64,000 nt of DNA from DASQPR01 sp963831705 (GTDB lineage Bacteria; Actinomycetota; Actinomycetes; Mycobacteriales; Micromonosporaceae): NCBI GenBank assembly GCA_963831705.1, contig CAWHRE010000009.1, forward strand, positions 62,001 to 126,000, given 5' to 3'. A model generated the notes under the pieces. The model was given only the letters and a program-made list of their open reading frames with translations. It ran no database searches and was not told the DNA's origin. Below, piece by piece: positions 17,972 to 30,705 of the stretch (its first letter is position 1; each line of letters starts with the position of its first letter). A program made the position numbers and the translations under genes.

Positions 17972-18862
17972 CTAAAGGTGTGGAAACATCCGAGATTGGG
18001 CCGGCGACTCGATCACCAACGATGCCGGGCCGACGATCAGCGGATCCGGCACGCCGACCACCTCGTCATCTCGGCCGGTGTACTGGAAACGGCTCAAGAC
18101 GTACCGCATCGCCTCGATTCTGGCCCTTTTCTTGTCGTTGCTCTTGACCACGGTCCACGGCGCGTCGGCGGTGTCGGTGTAGAAGAACATCGCCTCCTTC
18201 GCGTCGGTGTAGTCGTCCCATTTGTCGAGCGACGCGAGGTCCATCGGGGAGAGCTTCCACTGCCGCACCGGGTCGACCTGCCGGATGATGAAGCGCGTGC
18301 GCTGCTCATCCTGAGAAACCGAGAACCAGAACTTGATCAGGTGTACGCCGTCGCGGACGAGCATGCGCTCCAGCTCGGGCGCCTGGCGCATGAACTCGAG
18401 ATAGTCGGTGCGGTCGCAGAAGCCCATGACGCGCTCGACGCCGGCCCGGTTGTACCAAGATCGGTCGAACATCACGATCTCGCCGGCCGACGGGTAGTGC
18501 GCGATGTACCGCTGGAAGTACCACTGCGAGTTTTCCCGCTCGCTCGGCTTCTCTAGCGCGACGACCCTCGATCCACGCGGGTTCAGGTGCTCCATGAACC
18601 GTTTGATCGTGCCGCCCTTGCCGGCCGCGTCCCGGCCCTCGAACAGGATGATCATGCGCTCGCCGGAATCGCGGATCCAGTTCTGCAGCTTCAGCAGCTC
18701 GATCTGTAGAAGCCGCTTGATCCGTTCGTATTCGCTACGGTCCATGCGTTCGTCGTACGGGTAATCCTCCCGCCACGTGTCGACCGGCAGGCCGTCGTCG
18801 GTCAGGAGGACCGGGTCGTCGTCGTCATCATCGTCCTGGACTTTGTAACCTCGGAGATCCAT
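17972..18862 (-). CDS. ppk2: Polyphosphate kinase 2
   Basis: PPK2-family kinase (about 296 aa) transfers phosphate between polyphosphate and nucleoside diphosphates. The Walker A is FEGRDAAGKGGTIKRF, the lid/Walker B region is FDRSWYNRAGVERVMGF, and the C-terminal PW-type segment reads DKWDDYTDAKEAMFF. The start at 18862 (MDLRGYKVQ) begins with a run of seven aspartates not typical of the family. No clear ribosome-binding site is seen, so the start is uncertain. The frame remains open upstream only because it reads through a palindromic element, so a longer protein is unlikely. Confidence 0.93.
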   Translation of the reverse strand: MDLRGYKVQDDDDDDDPVLLTDDGLPVDTWREDYPYDERMDRSEYERIKRLLQIELLKLQNWIRDSGERMIILFEGRDAAGKGGTIKRFMEHLNPRGSRVVALEKPSERENSQWYFQRYIAHYPSAGEIVMFDRSWYNRAGVERVMGFCDRTDYLEFMRQAPELERMLVRDGVHLIKFWFSVSQDEQRTRFIIRQVDPVRQWKLSPMDLASLDKWDDYTDAKEAMFFYTDTADAPWTVVKSNDKKRARIEAMRYVLSRFQYTGRDDEVVGVPDPLIVGPASLVIESPAQSRMFPHL

Positions 18863-18980
18863 TCGGTCAGCGTAGGTTTTCTGTCTGAACTTTTCATATC
18901 CCGGCGCTTTGCGCGGGTCGGCCGCGCGGTTTTGGGAAGCGGAAGGATATTCCGGATCATGCGGGGTTCCGAGCCGCCCC

Positions 18981-19037
18981 GTTGATTTTGGGGTTATGGC
19001 TGCCTCTGCACGCTTTTTGGCAGCCATAACCCCACGA

Positions 19038-19042
<5 letters not shown>
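18981..19042. repeat. Palindromic element, 62-bp type, copy A (after uvrA)
   Basis: A 62-bp palindrome with 24-nt arms (18981-19004 and 19019-19042, 22 of 24 paired) and a 14-nt loop. It begins GTTGATTTTGGGG and ends CGATCAAC. Copy B at 24990-25051 has the same length and core. On the minus strand its first bases, AGTTGATC, contain the uvrA stop codon (19040-19038). It lies between uvrA and ppk2 and probably acts as a terminator for uvrA. Confidence 0.85.
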
Positions 19043-22097
<3,055 letters not shown>

Positions 22098-22348
22098 AAG
22101 TCTCTCCAGCACTATTTATGCAGCTCATCAGCGCTCTGTAAAGCTACTCAGAGGACGCCATGAAGAGCGCAGCCAAGGTGGGCGGACACGACCAGGTGCC
22201 GCCCCGGCGAGACTATCCGTACCCTCCGACAGTTTTGTAAACCGCGCCGAACCGACGGTCGCCGTCGCCTACGCGACACAACCGAAACGACCTGTCAACT
22301 CTTCCCGACGCTGGTTTGATGCACGGCTGGCCGTACTAAATGGGATTT

Positions 22349-23428
22349 TCAGGACTCCCGGACCTGACGCATTGCGCGGACCTCGGCCCCCGAGCGCCAT
22401 TTCCATTCTGATTTGTGTTCCGCCGCCACGCGAGCGTCCCGGCGGCGCATCTGCCACCGTAACTCGCGCTGCAGCTTGCGCCAGCTGTCCAGGCGCCGAA
22501 CGGACAATTCGCCATTTTCCACGGCGAGCCACACCGAGCAGCCGGGTTCGCCGGCGTGTGCGCAGTCGTTGAATCGGCACGAAGAGGCGAGCGCTTCGAT
22601 GTCGGTAAACGCACGATCGATGCCTTCCTGTCCGTCGAAGACGCCAACGGCACGAATGCCCGGTGTATCGAGGACGGCGCCGCCCGATGGCAGCGGGATC
22701 AACGACCGGTACGTGGTCGTGTGGCGACCCCGGCCATCCGAATCACGGATCTGCTGGGTCTCCATCACGTGTACGCCGGCCAGCGCGTTGACCAGCGACG
22801 ACTTCCCGGATCCGGAGGTGCCGACGAGGCCCAACGTCTCGCCAGGGCCAATATAGGCACGTAGTCGATCAAGGTGCAGGCCGGTTTCGACGCTGACCGG
22901 GAAGACCGCGATCGCCGGTGCCGTCTCGGCGATCTGCGCGGCAACCGCTTCCGGATCGCGGGCCAAGTCGGCCTTTGTCAGCAGCAGGATCGGGCGGGCG
23001 CCGGAGTCCCAGGCGAGCGACAGCAGACGCTCAATGCGGCCGGGGTCCGGCGACGGGTCCATCGGTTCGACGACCGCGGCCACATCGATATTTGCGGCGA
23101 GCACCTGGCCACGGGATTCGGCGTTGGAGTTGGCGCGAAGTAATTGGGTCCGCCGGGGAAGTACCGCCTCCAGCGTGACCCGGCGGTCGGGCCACGTCCG
23201 GATCACCGCCCAGTCGCCTGCACATGGCAGCGCGAGCGGGTCCCGGCTGGCTTTGATCAGGTGTCCCCCGCCCAGACTGGCCCGGTCGGTGCCGGTCGCA
23301 CTGATCACCGTCGCGATCCCCCGATCGACTCGGGTGACACGCGCCGGGCGTTGGCCCGGTCGGTCATAACGTGCGTAGGCGGAAGCGAGATCTGCGTCCC
23401 ATCCGATGGACGCGAGGTCGAACGTCAT
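22349..23428 (-). CDS. rsgA: Ribosome small subunit-dependent GTPase, RsgA family
   Basis: Circularly permuted GTPase (359 aa) that matures 30S ribosomal subunits. The motif order is the RsgA hallmark: G4 (LLLTKADL) comes before G1 (GTSGSGKSSLVNAL) and G3 (LDTPGIR). The C-terminal zinc knuckle CRFNDCAHAGEPGC is intact. The ATG at 23428 has GAAGGA just upstream; an in-frame TTG lies 5 codons earlier. The gene is divergent from the MDMPI gene, with 179 nt between them. Confidence 0.94.
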   Translation of the reverse strand: MTFDLASIGWDADLASAYARYDRPGQRPARVTRVDRGIATVISATGTDRASLGGGHLIKASRDPLALPCAGDWAVIRTWPDRRVTLEAVLPRRTQLLRANSNAESRGQVLAANIDVAAVVEPMDPSPDPGRIERLLSLAWDSGARPILLLTKADLARDPEAVAAQIAETAPAIAVFPVSVETGLHLDRLRAYIGPGETLGLVGTSGSGKSSLVNALAGVHVMETQQIRDSDGRGRHTTTYRSLIPLPSGGAVLDTPGIRAVGVFDGQEGIDRAFTDIEALASSCRFNDCAHAGEPGCSVWLAVENGELSVRRLDSWRKLQRELRWQMRRRDARVAAEHKSEWKWRSGAEVRAMRQVRES

Positions 23429-23607
23429 CAAATCCTTCGTCAAGCGATAGAGATCGGGCAGTCGGCGTGGACGACTAGAACGTCACATGACTACCCAAGC
23501 TGCGGTAGGACGACACCAAAGCACAGGTCCCACCCCCTCTCGACCGGTTCGATGCCACTCACCAACGGTAAGGGCAAGCCGCCCAAACCGAAACTCATTA
23601 ATACCGT

Positions 23608-24318
23608 ATGTTCGATCGTGTGGCGACCGACCCTCTCGCATTGTCCGATGATCTCCAAGCTGCCGACGATCGACTCCTGACCGCGATCGCTCGCATGTCC
23701 CCCGCCGACCTGGCGGCGCCAAGTCTCCTGACCGGCTGGACGCGCGGTCACGTCGTCACCCACCTCGCGCGGAACGCGGATGCGCTGCGCAACCTCCTGA
23801 CCTGGGCGCGTACCGGCATCGAGACGCCGTCGTACCCGAACCCGCAGGCACGCGTCGACGGGATCGAAGCAGGCGCCCATCGCCCACTGGACGAACAGAT
23901 CGAGGACGTACGCGCAGCCTGTGCCCGATTTGCCGTCCAGGTGGCCGAGATGCCGGCCGAAGGCTGGGGGCGCGTCCTGGACGAGAAGACCGGCCTCGCT
24001 CCGCGAGTGGTCTGGCGGCGGTTGCGCGAAGTCGAGGTGCACCACGTCGACCTGGGCATCGGCTACACGAGCGCGGACTGGCCGCACGCGTTCACCGCCC
24101 GGCTGCTGAAGGAACTCGTTACCGGACGTGATGTCGCGTCGCCGTTCACGCTGCGGTCCGACACCGGACAAACGTGGTCGGTCGGTGCCGGCACGGTCGA
24201 CATTACGGTCGAGGGTCCGCCGCATGAACTGGCGGCTTGGATGTCCGGCCGCTCGGACGGTGCCGGGCTGAAAGTCACGCCGGTCGGACCGTTGCCCTTC
24301 GTACCCGATTGGATGTGA
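23608..24318 (+). CDS. Maleylpyruvate isomerase family mycothiol-dependent enzyme
   Basis: DinB-like/MDMPI-fold protein (236 aa). The N-terminal domain carries the hallmark SLLTGWTRGHVVTHLARNADAL with the metal-binding His. Further conserved segments are VEVHHVDL and a C-terminal MDMPI domain. Family members use mycothiol, the actinobacterial thiol, for isomerisation or conjugation; the substrate here is unknown. It is followed after 8 nt by an MBL-fold hydrolase, a common partner, suggesting a detoxification pair. Confidence 0.9.
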   Translation: MFDRVATDPLALSDDLQAADDRLLTAIARMSPADLAAPSLLTGWTRGHVVTHLARNADALRNLLTWARTGIETPSYPNPQARVDGIEAGAHRPLDEQIEDVRAACARFAVQVAEMPAEGWGRVLDEKTGLAPRVVWRRLREVEVHHVDLGIGYTSADWPHAFTARLLKELVTGRDVASPFTLRSDTGQTWSVGAGTVDITVEGPPHELAAWMSGRSDGAGLKVTPVGPLPFVPDWM

Positions 24319-24326
24319 GGCGTGTC

Positions 24327-24947
24327 ATGCCCGAAACCCATACGCTTCCGGAGCTGAGTTTCACGAAGCTCTCGGTTGGTCCGGCGGACAACAATGCCTA
24401 CTTGTTGACCTCCACGAACACCGGCACCCGGCTGCTGATCGACGCCGCGAACGAGCCCGACCGGATCCTCGAGCTGATCGGCGATGGCGGCCTGGCCACC
24501 GTGGTGACCACCCATCGGCACGGCGACCACTGGCAGGCGTTGGCCGAGGTCGTCGATGCGACCGGAGCGACGTCGGTGGCGCACTCGCTGGATGCGCCGG
24601 AATTGCCGGTCCCGTCGTCGACCGTCGAGGACGGCGACACCATCACGTTCGGCGATATCTCGCTGGAGGTCGTGCACCTGGTCGGGCATACGCCTGGGTC
24701 GATCGCACTGATTTATCGCGATCCGCACGGGCATGCTCACGTGTGGACGGGCGACAGCCTGTTTCCGGGTGGGGTCGGCAACACGTGGGGTGACGCGGAC
24801 GCGTTCGCGACCCTGATCGACGATGTCTCCTCGAAGCTCTTCGACCGGCTGCCGGACGATACGTCGTTCTACCCCGGCCACGGCAAGGACTCGACGCTCG
24901 GCGCCGAGCGACCGTCGCTTCCGGAATGGCGCGAACGGGGCTGGTAG
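24327..24947 (+). CDS. MBL-fold metallo-hydrolase (glyoxalase II-like)
   Basis: Metallo-beta-lactamase-fold hydrolase (206 aa). Metal ligands are in THRHGDHW, VGHTPGSIAL and TGDSLFPGG, and the C-terminal PGHGKDSTLGAERP motif is typical of the hydroxyacylglutathione hydrolase-like group. The ATG at 24327 is chosen because GAGG precedes it by 6 nt, although the frame is open for 30 codons upstream inside the MDMPI gene. It probably acts with the mycothiol-dependent enzyme. It is followed by palindromic element B. Confidence 0.92.
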   Translation: MPETHTLPELSFTKLSVGPADNNAYLLTSTNTGTRLLIDAANEPDRILELIGDGGLATVVTTHRHGDHWQALAEVVDATGATSVAHSLDAPELPVPSSTVEDGDTITFGDISLEVVHLVGHTPGSIALIYRDPHGHAHVWTGDSLFPGGVGNTWGDADAFATLIDDVSSKLFDRLPDDTSFYPGHGKDSTLGAERPSLPEWRERGW

Positions 24948-24989
24948 TGGTCGTCGGCCACCCGACAACGTCAACTTCAAGAGCTGCGA

Positions 24990-25051
24990 GTTGATTTTGG
25001 GGTTGTGGCTGCCACGAGCACATCGGTGGCAGCCACAACCCCAAAATCAAC
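24990..25051. repeat. Palindromic element, 62-bp type, copy B
   Basis: Perfect 26-bp arms (24990-25015 and 25026-25051) around a 10-nt loop, total 62 bp. It matches copy A (18981-19042) in core sequence and length. One stem position differs by a compensatory change: GTTA/TAAC in A, GTTG/CAAC in B. It lies midway between the convergent MBL-fold and helicase genes and fits a bidirectional terminator. Confidence 0.88.
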
Positions 25052-25072
25052 ATGTCGAACCGCAACCACCGG

Positions 25073-27130
25073 TTACGCAAAGGGCAAAGGCTGCGTATGC
25101 ACGATGACGAGTTCGGCTACCGCTCGAGTCAGCGCCACGTAGAGCCGTGCCATGCCCCGAGGCTCCGCCGCCACGATCTCAGCCGGCTCGACCAGAACGA
25201 CCCGGTCGTACTCGAGACCCTTGATCTGGCTGACCGGAATCGCGCCCAACGCCGCGGCCATGTGATCGGCGGCGATGACCGTGCCGTCCTCCTCCGCGAT
25301 CGCCGCCGCCAGGTCGTCGACCTGCCGAATCGTCAGCGTCCCGCCGGGCCGGAACGAGCGCGTCGGCTCGATGCCGGGCGGCAACGCCAGAGCGGCGTAG
25401 TCGGCAATTATTTGCGGTACGCGGTAGCCGGTCGGCAGGTCGAGCGTACGAGATTCCCGTTTGCCCAGGCGTTTCACCAGTTCGGGCCAGGAATCGACGG
25501 CCAGAGGATGAGTAGCCTGGCCGAGGTCGCCGACGATCGTCATCGACGCATGCGCGGCACGCCGTGCGATCATCCGGCATTCCATCGGTGACAGATCCTG
25601 CGCCTCGTCGAGGATGACGTGCAGGTACGCGTCCGGGGCCGGCTCCCCCGATTCGGCCACCGGCAGCGGCTCGGCGAGTACCGGCACGAACGCCTCCTCA
25701 CCGTACGGGTCGAAGCCGTCGACCCAGCTCGTCACCTTGTGGCCTTCACGCAAGATGATCGCGGATGCCCAGCGCTGAGCCGTCCAGTAGCCATTGTGGT
25801 CGATCGACTCGCCGGAGTTCGCGATCGGCGTCGGCAGGCCGGGCGCGAACAGCTGCCAACCGTTGCTGAGGCCCCAGCTCAACACGAACGTTTCGGCCAG
25901 CCGGGCGCCGCTCTTGAGCTCGCGGGCCTCCCATTCCGGCGTCGCGCGCTTTGCCGCAATCGGTTGGCCGAGAATCTCGTCCAGCTCGTCGAGTAGCGGG
26001 ACGTCGTCAACCGTCCACTCGCCGTTCTGGGCGGGCAGCACGTCCTGCGGTGTCAGCGCCGGCCACCAGGCATTCAGGAACGCTTCCGGAATCTCCCTGC
26101 CGTCCCGCAGCTCGGACAGCACCTGCGCGGCCACCGTACGAGCGTGGTTCGGCTTGATCCGTTGCGCCTCGCATCGCCGTCGGACTTCGCCGCGGGCCTT
26201 CGCGAGATCGTCGGCGCTGAGCGAACCGAGCCGGTCCGGCGCGTGCGGCGGCGTGTCCCAGGCCAGTTCGGTCAGTACCCGGACCATCTTCACGTCGCCC
26301 TTCGACCTGGCCACCTCGGCGGCGTCGCGACGGGTTGCGACAACGCCGTCGAACAGTTCGCCAAGTGCCCGCAGATGCACGCTGTCCTCGCCCAGTCCAG
26401 GCAGGACGCGCCCGATGTACTCGGTGAACACGGTCGACGGGCCGACCACCAGTACGCGGCCGTCGGCGAACTTCCCGCGGTCGGAGTACAGCAGGTACGC
26501 CGCACGATGCAGGGCGACCTGCGTCTTGCCGGTACCGGGGCCGCCGGTGATCAGGGTGACACCGTGCGCCGGTGCCCGGATCGCCTCGTCCTGCTCGCGC
26601 TGGATCGTGCTCACGATGTCGCGCATGTGTTCGCCGCGCGATCGATTCAGCGACGCGAGCAACGCTCCTTCGCCGACCACACCATCGATGTGCTTCGTCG
26701 AGAGCACGTCGTCGTCCAGACCGACAACGGTGGGACCTTCGCACATGATGATCCGGCGACGTTCCACGCCGAGCGGCTCACCCGGAGTGGCCCGGTAGAA
26801 CGGTGCAGCGGCGGGCGCACGCCAGTCGACGACGAGCGGTTCCCGGTCCTCATCGCGTACGCCCAGCCGGCCGATGCGGTACGTGTAACCGTCGTCGAAA
26901 TCGAGCCGCCCGAAGACGATGCCCTCTTCCTGACGGTCCAGATCGGACAGTTTCGTGGCGGCACGAAATACCATGGCGTCCCGCTCGACGAGACCAGCGG
27001 ATGGCCCGGACGATGCTCGCGTGTAGCCCTCGACCTCCAGCGCTCTTGCCTGCGTACGCATGACCTCCAGGCGCTCGTACACCTTGTCGACAACGTGCTG
27101 CTCGATCGCGATCTGATCTGCTTCGGACAC
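25073..27130 (-). CDS. HelR/HelD-like UvrD-family helicase (RNA polymerase recycling)
   Basis: Superfamily 1 helicase-like ATPase (685 aa). An N-terminal helical region (residues ~8-60) that may be the coiled coil inserted into RNA polymerase is followed by a Q motif (IQREQDEAIR) and Walker A GGPGTGKT at 196-203. Later motifs include LDEAQDLSPMECRM, GDLGQATH and MARLYVALTRAV. In actinobacteria HelD/HelR proteins remove stalled or rifampicin-bound RNA polymerase. The GTG start at 27130 has GGGGGAG 4 nt before it. No canonical rifamycin-associated element was found upstream. Confidence 0.85.
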   Translation of the reverse strand: MSEADQIAIEQHVVDKVYERLEVMRTQARALEVEGYTRASSGPSAGLVERDAMVFRAATKLSDLDRQEEGIVFGRLDFDDGYTYRIGRLGVRDEDREPLVVDWRAPAAAPFYRATPGEPLGVERRRIIMCEGPTVVGLDDDVLSTKHIDGVVGEGALLASLNRSRGEHMRDIVSTIQREQDEAIRAPAHGVTLITGGPGTGKTQVALHRAAYLLYSDRGKFADGRVLVVGPSTVFTEYIGRVLPGLGEDSVHLRALGELFDGVVATRRDAAEVARSKGDVKMVRVLTELAWDTPPHAPDRLGSLSADDLAKARGEVRRRCEAQRIKPNHARTVAAQVLSELRDGREIPEAFLNAWWPALTPQDVLPAQNGEWTVDDVPLLDELDEILGQPIAAKRATPEWEARELKSGARLAETFVLSWGLSNGWQLFAPGLPTPIANSGESIDHNGYWTAQRWASAIILREGHKVTSWVDGFDPYGEEAFVPVLAEPLPVAESGEPAPDAYLHVILDEAQDLSPMECRMIARRAAHASMTIVGDLGQATHPLAVDSWPELVKRLGKRESRTLDLPTGYRVPQIIADYAALALPPGIEPTRSFRPGGTLTIRQVDDLAAAIAEEDGTVIAADHMAAALGAIPVSQIKGLEYDRVVLVEPAEIVAAEPRGMARLYVALTRAVAELVIVHTQPLPFA

Positions 27131-27156
27131 GGCACTCCCCCTTCGAACAAGGAGAA

Positions 27157-27177
27157 TATGTCCCGGTCAGCGACATA
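27157..27177 (-). promoter_or_regulatory. Short dyad upstream of the HelR-like gene
   Basis: TATGTC (27157-27162) and GACATA (27172-27177) form a 6-bp inverted repeat with a 9-nt spacer, 27-47 nt before the helicase start codon, in the 50-nt gap after the GH15 gene. It could be an operator or chance; the arms are short. Confidence 0.25.
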
Positions 27178-27180
27178 AAA

Positions 27181-29064
27181 TCAGTATCCAGGGGGATTCG
27201 GACTACTTGACCGCTGGATATGATGTAGGTGAGGGGTTGCTTCGGCGTGAGTTATTGCCTCGGAGATGGCCCATGCCGCATTGATCAGCCCGATATGGCT
27301 GAATGCCTGCGGAAAGTTGCCGATCATCGCGCCGCTATCGGGATCGACCTCCTCGGCCAGTAAATCGACGTCGTTGCGGCATGCCGCCGCACGTTCGAAC
27401 ACTTCCGTGGCGCGCTCCGGTCGCCCGGCCAACGCCAGCGCGTGTGCGAGCAGGAACGTACACAGCAGGAACGTTCCTTCATCTCCGACGACACCCTCAA
27501 GATCGGACTCAACCCGGTACCGGTAGACGAGTCCTCGTTCATCGGTCAAGCGCGTGGCAATCGCCTCGATCGTGGCGAGCATGCGCGGATCATCGGCCGG
27601 CAGGAATCCGACGATCGGCATCATCAGATTCGCCGCGTCCAGCGTGTCCGACCCGAAGTATTGCGTGAATGCGCCGACCTCGGGATTCCAGCCCTCGCGA
27701 ACCACGGTCGCGTGAATCTCGTCGCGCACCGCCGCCCACGCGTCGACCCGGTCGGTCGCACCGAGGCGGTCGGCGAGCGTGATCGCCCGGTCCAGGGCGA
27801 CCCAGCACATCACCTTGGAGTAGACGAAGTGCCGGCCCGGGCCGCGTACCTCCCAAATGCCTTGATCTGGTTCTTGCCATCGGAGGGCGGCCAGATCCGC
27901 CAAGTCGGCCAGGAACGCGCGCGCGTCGTCATCGAGCGTGGTGAGCTGATCGGCGAGGATCGCGGCCGACGCCAGCAATTCGCCGTACACGTCGATCTGC
28001 TGCTGGCGCCACGCTCCGTTGCCGATCCGGACCGGTGCGCTGTCGCGCCAGCCGCGCAAATGCGGCAGCTCTCGTTCGCTCAGGTCGCGCTCGGCCCCGA
28101 CGCCGAACATGATCTGCAACGAACGGTCCACGTCCATGCCACCGGCCGCAGCGGTCGTCATGAACTCGAAGAATCCGCCGGCCTCGTCCGGGCAGGCCGC
28201 GACCCACAATGCCTGCATCGTGAAGCTGGCATCACGTACCCACGAGAATCGATAGTCCCAATTGCGCGCGCCGCCGATCGTCTCCGGCAACGACGTGGTC
28301 GCGGCCGCGACGATCGCGCCGCTCGGCTGGAACGTCAAACCCGCAAGGACACGACTGGAATGTTGTACGAGTTCAGCCCACGGCCCTTGATAGGTCTGAT
28401 GCAGCTCGGACCACGATTCCCAGGAACGCACGGTGGCGCCTAGTCGATCGGCGAGTTCATCCTGGGTCCAGACCCGTGCCGGTGTCTCCTCCAGCGTCGA
28501 ACGATGCAGCCCGAAGCGCAGCACGTCACCGGAGGTCATCCGGACATCCGCGTGGGCCGTCGACCGCTCGAACGACATCGGTACCTGCGTCGACAGCACG
28601 AGCCACTCCGCGCCGCCACGTGCGGTCACGCCGCCGTCGACGGCGGCCAAAAGCGGGCGGACGATGCCGTACTCGGGCCGCGGCGCGTACGCGATCTCCA
28701 GATCAATGACGCCATCCACGCATGTCACGGTGCGGATCAGCAGGTGCGGTGCGCCAATGCCGAGTTCGTGGCCCTGATTGTCGGCACCGACGGCGAGCGC
28801 GTCGACGGCCACCATCGTGCCGCTCGCCGTCCGGAACGTCGTTTCCAGCACGAGCGTGCGGCCGACGTACCGGCGCTGGGTCGTGAACTGCCCGGACGGC
28901 CGGATCGACCAGCTTCCGGCGTCCTCGTCCAGGAGAGCGGCGAAGACCGCTGGACTGTCGAAGCGCGGCCAGCACAGCCAGCTGACCGAGCCCGTCGCCG
29001 TGACCAGGGCCGCGGAGTGACAGTCGGAGAGAAACGCGTGCTCAGCGATCGGAGTGTTGGACAA
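27181..29064 (-). CDS. Glycoside hydrolase family 15 protein (glucoamylase/trehalase type)
   Basis: GH15 enzyme (627 aa) with an N-terminal beta-sandwich and a C-terminal (alpha/alpha)6 barrel. Markers are IGGARNWDYRFSWVRDASFTM, then the catalytic Glu in DQGIWEVRG (E405) and a second acidic site in LLAEEVDPDSG (E571/E572). Cytoplasmic members in mycobacteria act as trehalases; others release glucose from alpha-glucans. There is no signal peptide (MSNTPIAEHAFLSDCHSAAL). The substrate cannot be fixed from sequence. It lies 50 nt upstream of the helicase gene on the same strand. Confidence 0.92.
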   Translation of the reverse strand: MSNTPIAEHAFLSDCHSAALVTATGSVSWLCWPRFDSPAVFAALLDEDAGSWSIRPSGQFTTQRRYVGRTLVLETTFRTASGTMVAVDALAVGADNQGHELGIGAPHLLIRTVTCVDGVIDLEIAYAPRPEYGIVRPLLAAVDGGVTARGGAEWLVLSTQVPMSFERSTAHADVRMTSGDVLRFGLHRSTLEETPARVWTQDELADRLGATVRSWESWSELHQTYQGPWAELVQHSSRVLAGLTFQPSGAIVAAATTSLPETIGGARNWDYRFSWVRDASFTMQALWVAACPDEAGGFFEFMTTAAAGGMDVDRSLQIMFGVGAERDLSERELPHLRGWRDSAPVRIGNGAWRQQQIDVYGELLASAAILADQLTTLDDDARAFLADLADLAALRWQEPDQGIWEVRGPGRHFVYSKVMCWVALDRAITLADRLGATDRVDAWAAVRDEIHATVVREGWNPEVGAFTQYFGSDTLDAANLMMPIVGFLPADDPRMLATIEAIATRLTDERGLVYRYRVESDLEGVVGDEGTFLLCTFLLAHALALAGRPERATEVFERAAACRNDVDLLAEEVDPDSGAMIGNFPQAFSHIGLINAAWAISEAITHAEATPHLHHIQRSSSPNPPGY

Positions 29065-29111
29065 GACATCAGTTTATGAGAGACAAATCCGACGTACGCC
29101 GAAAAGGCCGA

Positions 29112-30272
29112 TCAGGGTGCGGGCCGGATCGCCAGTTGGAGCACGGGGTGCGAACTCTCGGCCAGCTCGGCGACCTGGCCGCCGGCCGCGTTCACGGCGT
29201 CCAGTTTGCCGTCTCGACCGGCCACGAACAGACATTTGCTCTCGGGCGACCAGACGATCGTCTGCGCGCTGATCGCATCCGGTAGGACCACCGCAACCGG
29301 TACGGCCAACCCGGTGCCCAGATCGATCAAGTTCAGCTGCGGCGTCCCGTCCGGCCCGTCGGCGTACACGGCAGCGATCTTTCCGTTCGGTGCGATTGCC
29401 CCGATTTCGGCGTCCACGCGCAGGTTGAACGCGGCCAGCGCGTGCCTGGCCCCGGTCTTGCGATCGATCACGGTGGCGACGCACGGTCGGCCGGATTTGC
29501 ACTCCGATACCAGCCACTTGGTCGGACCGACCGCGACGAGATTGCCACTCGTGATCAGACGGGATGATGTCGGCGTCAGGTTGTAGAAGCCGGTCTCGCG
29601 CTGCGCCACCACGTTTCCGGCGCCGTCCGAGGTCAGCATCGCTGACGGGTCGACGTTCTTGATCTCCGCGAGCACCCGGCCTCCCATCTCGATGAGCGAG
29701 AGGGTCGCGGTCGGGATGTACGGCTCCTCGGAGACCGTCCACATCTCCCCCGGCTTCGGCCCGGCAATGACGTAGCCGCCCGTACTGTTGAGCGCGGCCA
29801 CGGTCTTGTCGTCCTTAGCATCCATCGCCGGGACCGCATCGATCGGCTCGATCAATGTCCAGTTCGGACCGACGATCATGTTCACCGGCCCGGTGCTGGC
29901 CAACTGCGGAACGGCCATGAACGTCACAGCGCCGGTGGCCGGCGTGATCCGGACGAGGCTGGTGTCGCCACGCGCGACGATCTGCCAAAGGCTGGTCGCG
30001 CCCAGCGCGTTCAGCGCGACGAAGTTCGGCACCGCGAACGAAGATGGCGCGGTCCCGACCGTCGACACCGATGGCGAGGGCGACGCGGTGGGCTTGTGGT
30101 CGTGATGCGTCACCACAACGATGGCGACGATCGCGACCACCACGATGCCGAGCCACACCAGCCAGCCGCGCGGTGCCCGATCGCGGCCACTGCCGAATTC
30201 AACGAGGTCACCGCGTTCCGCGTTGCCAAGAGCGATGATGTCCTTCTCGTCGTCCCGACCGGGTCGTGTCAC
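29112..30272 (-). CDS. Membrane-anchored extracytoplasmic protein, beta-propeller-like
   Basis: Unrecognised protein (386 aa by this start). A cytoplasmic N-terminus of about 36 residues is followed by one membrane helix (GWLVWLGIVVVAIVAIVVV, ~37-54), a Pro/Ser/Thr linker and a ~300-residue outer domain. That domain has repeated strand patterns such as LNLIDLGTG and TIVWSPESKCLFVAGRDGK, which resemble beta-propeller blades. It has no catalytic motif. The GTG at 30272 is assumed; the frame is open to 30329. It is upstream of the GH15 gene by 47 nt on the same strand and divergent from the small membrane gene. Confidence 0.75.
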   Translation of the reverse strand: MTRPGRDDEKDIIALGNAERGDLVEFGSGRDRAPRGWLVWLGIVVVAIVAIVVVTHHDHKPTASPSPSVSTVGTAPSSFAVPNFVALNALGATSLWQIVARGDTSLVRITPATGAVTFMAVPQLASTGPVNMIVGPNWTLIEPIDAVPAMDAKDDKTVAALNSTGGYVIAGPKPGEMWTVSEEPYIPTATLSLIEMGGRVLAEIKNVDPSAMLTSDGAGNVVAQRETGFYNLTPTSSRLITSGNLVAVGPTKWLVSECKSGRPCVATVIDRKTGARHALAAFNLRVDAEIGAIAPNGKIAAVYADGPDGTPQLNLIDLGTGLAVPVAVVLPDAISAQTIVWSPESKCLFVAGRDGKLDAVNAAGGQVAELAESSHPVLQLAIRPAP

Positions 30273-30355
30273 GTCTCGGATTGTCGGACACCGATCTAAC
30301 GGGCGGCAACCCCGTCCGACGTTTCCCATACGCCGACCTTGGGCATTGATCGGGT

Positions 30356-30700
30356 ATGAAGGTCAGCGACATCTTGAGCATCATCCTGGTCGGTCTCGTC
30401 ATTGGCGTTCTCGGCCGCCTGGTCCTGCCCGGTCGCCAGCAGATCGGCGCATTCGCCACGTTCGTGGTCGGCATGGTCGCCGCCGCGATCGGCTACTTCG
30501 CCGCCCGCGCGTTGGGCATCAACCATCACGCCCCGGTGCAGGTCTGGCGCATCCACTGGGACTGGTACGTACTTCTGATCCAGGTCATCCTGGCGGTCAT
30601 CCTGGTCGCGATCGCGAACAGCATGACCTACACACGGCTGGCCGACGGCGGTAGAGTGCGGCGGTCGTCAACGCGGCGAAAGAGCGCCAGTCGCTCATAA
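30356..30700 (+). CDS. GlsB/YeaQ/YmgE family stress-response membrane protein
   Basis: Small membrane protein (114 aa) of the transglycosylase-associated (YeaQ/YmgE) family. Three hydrophobic helices are visible, at residues ~5-22, 30-50 and 67-87. The Gly-rich first helix and GRLVLPGRQQIG turn are typical. The last helix is followed by a basic tail of ~25 residues (RRSSTRRKSASRS) beyond the usual family end. It is linked to stress in several bacteria but has no defined activity. Confidence 0.85.
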   Translation: MKVSDILSIILVGLVIGVLGRLVLPGRQQIGAFATFVVGMVAAAIGYFAARALGINHHAPVQVWRIHWDWYVLLIQVILAVILVAIANSMTYTRLADGGRVRRSSTRRKSASRS

Positions 30701-30705
30701 AGCGC

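Noticed and set aside
27157..27177. Rifamycin-associated element before the HelR-like gene
   Set aside because: The known element is a long GC-rich inverted repeat; only a 6-bp dyad with a 9-nt spacer is present.
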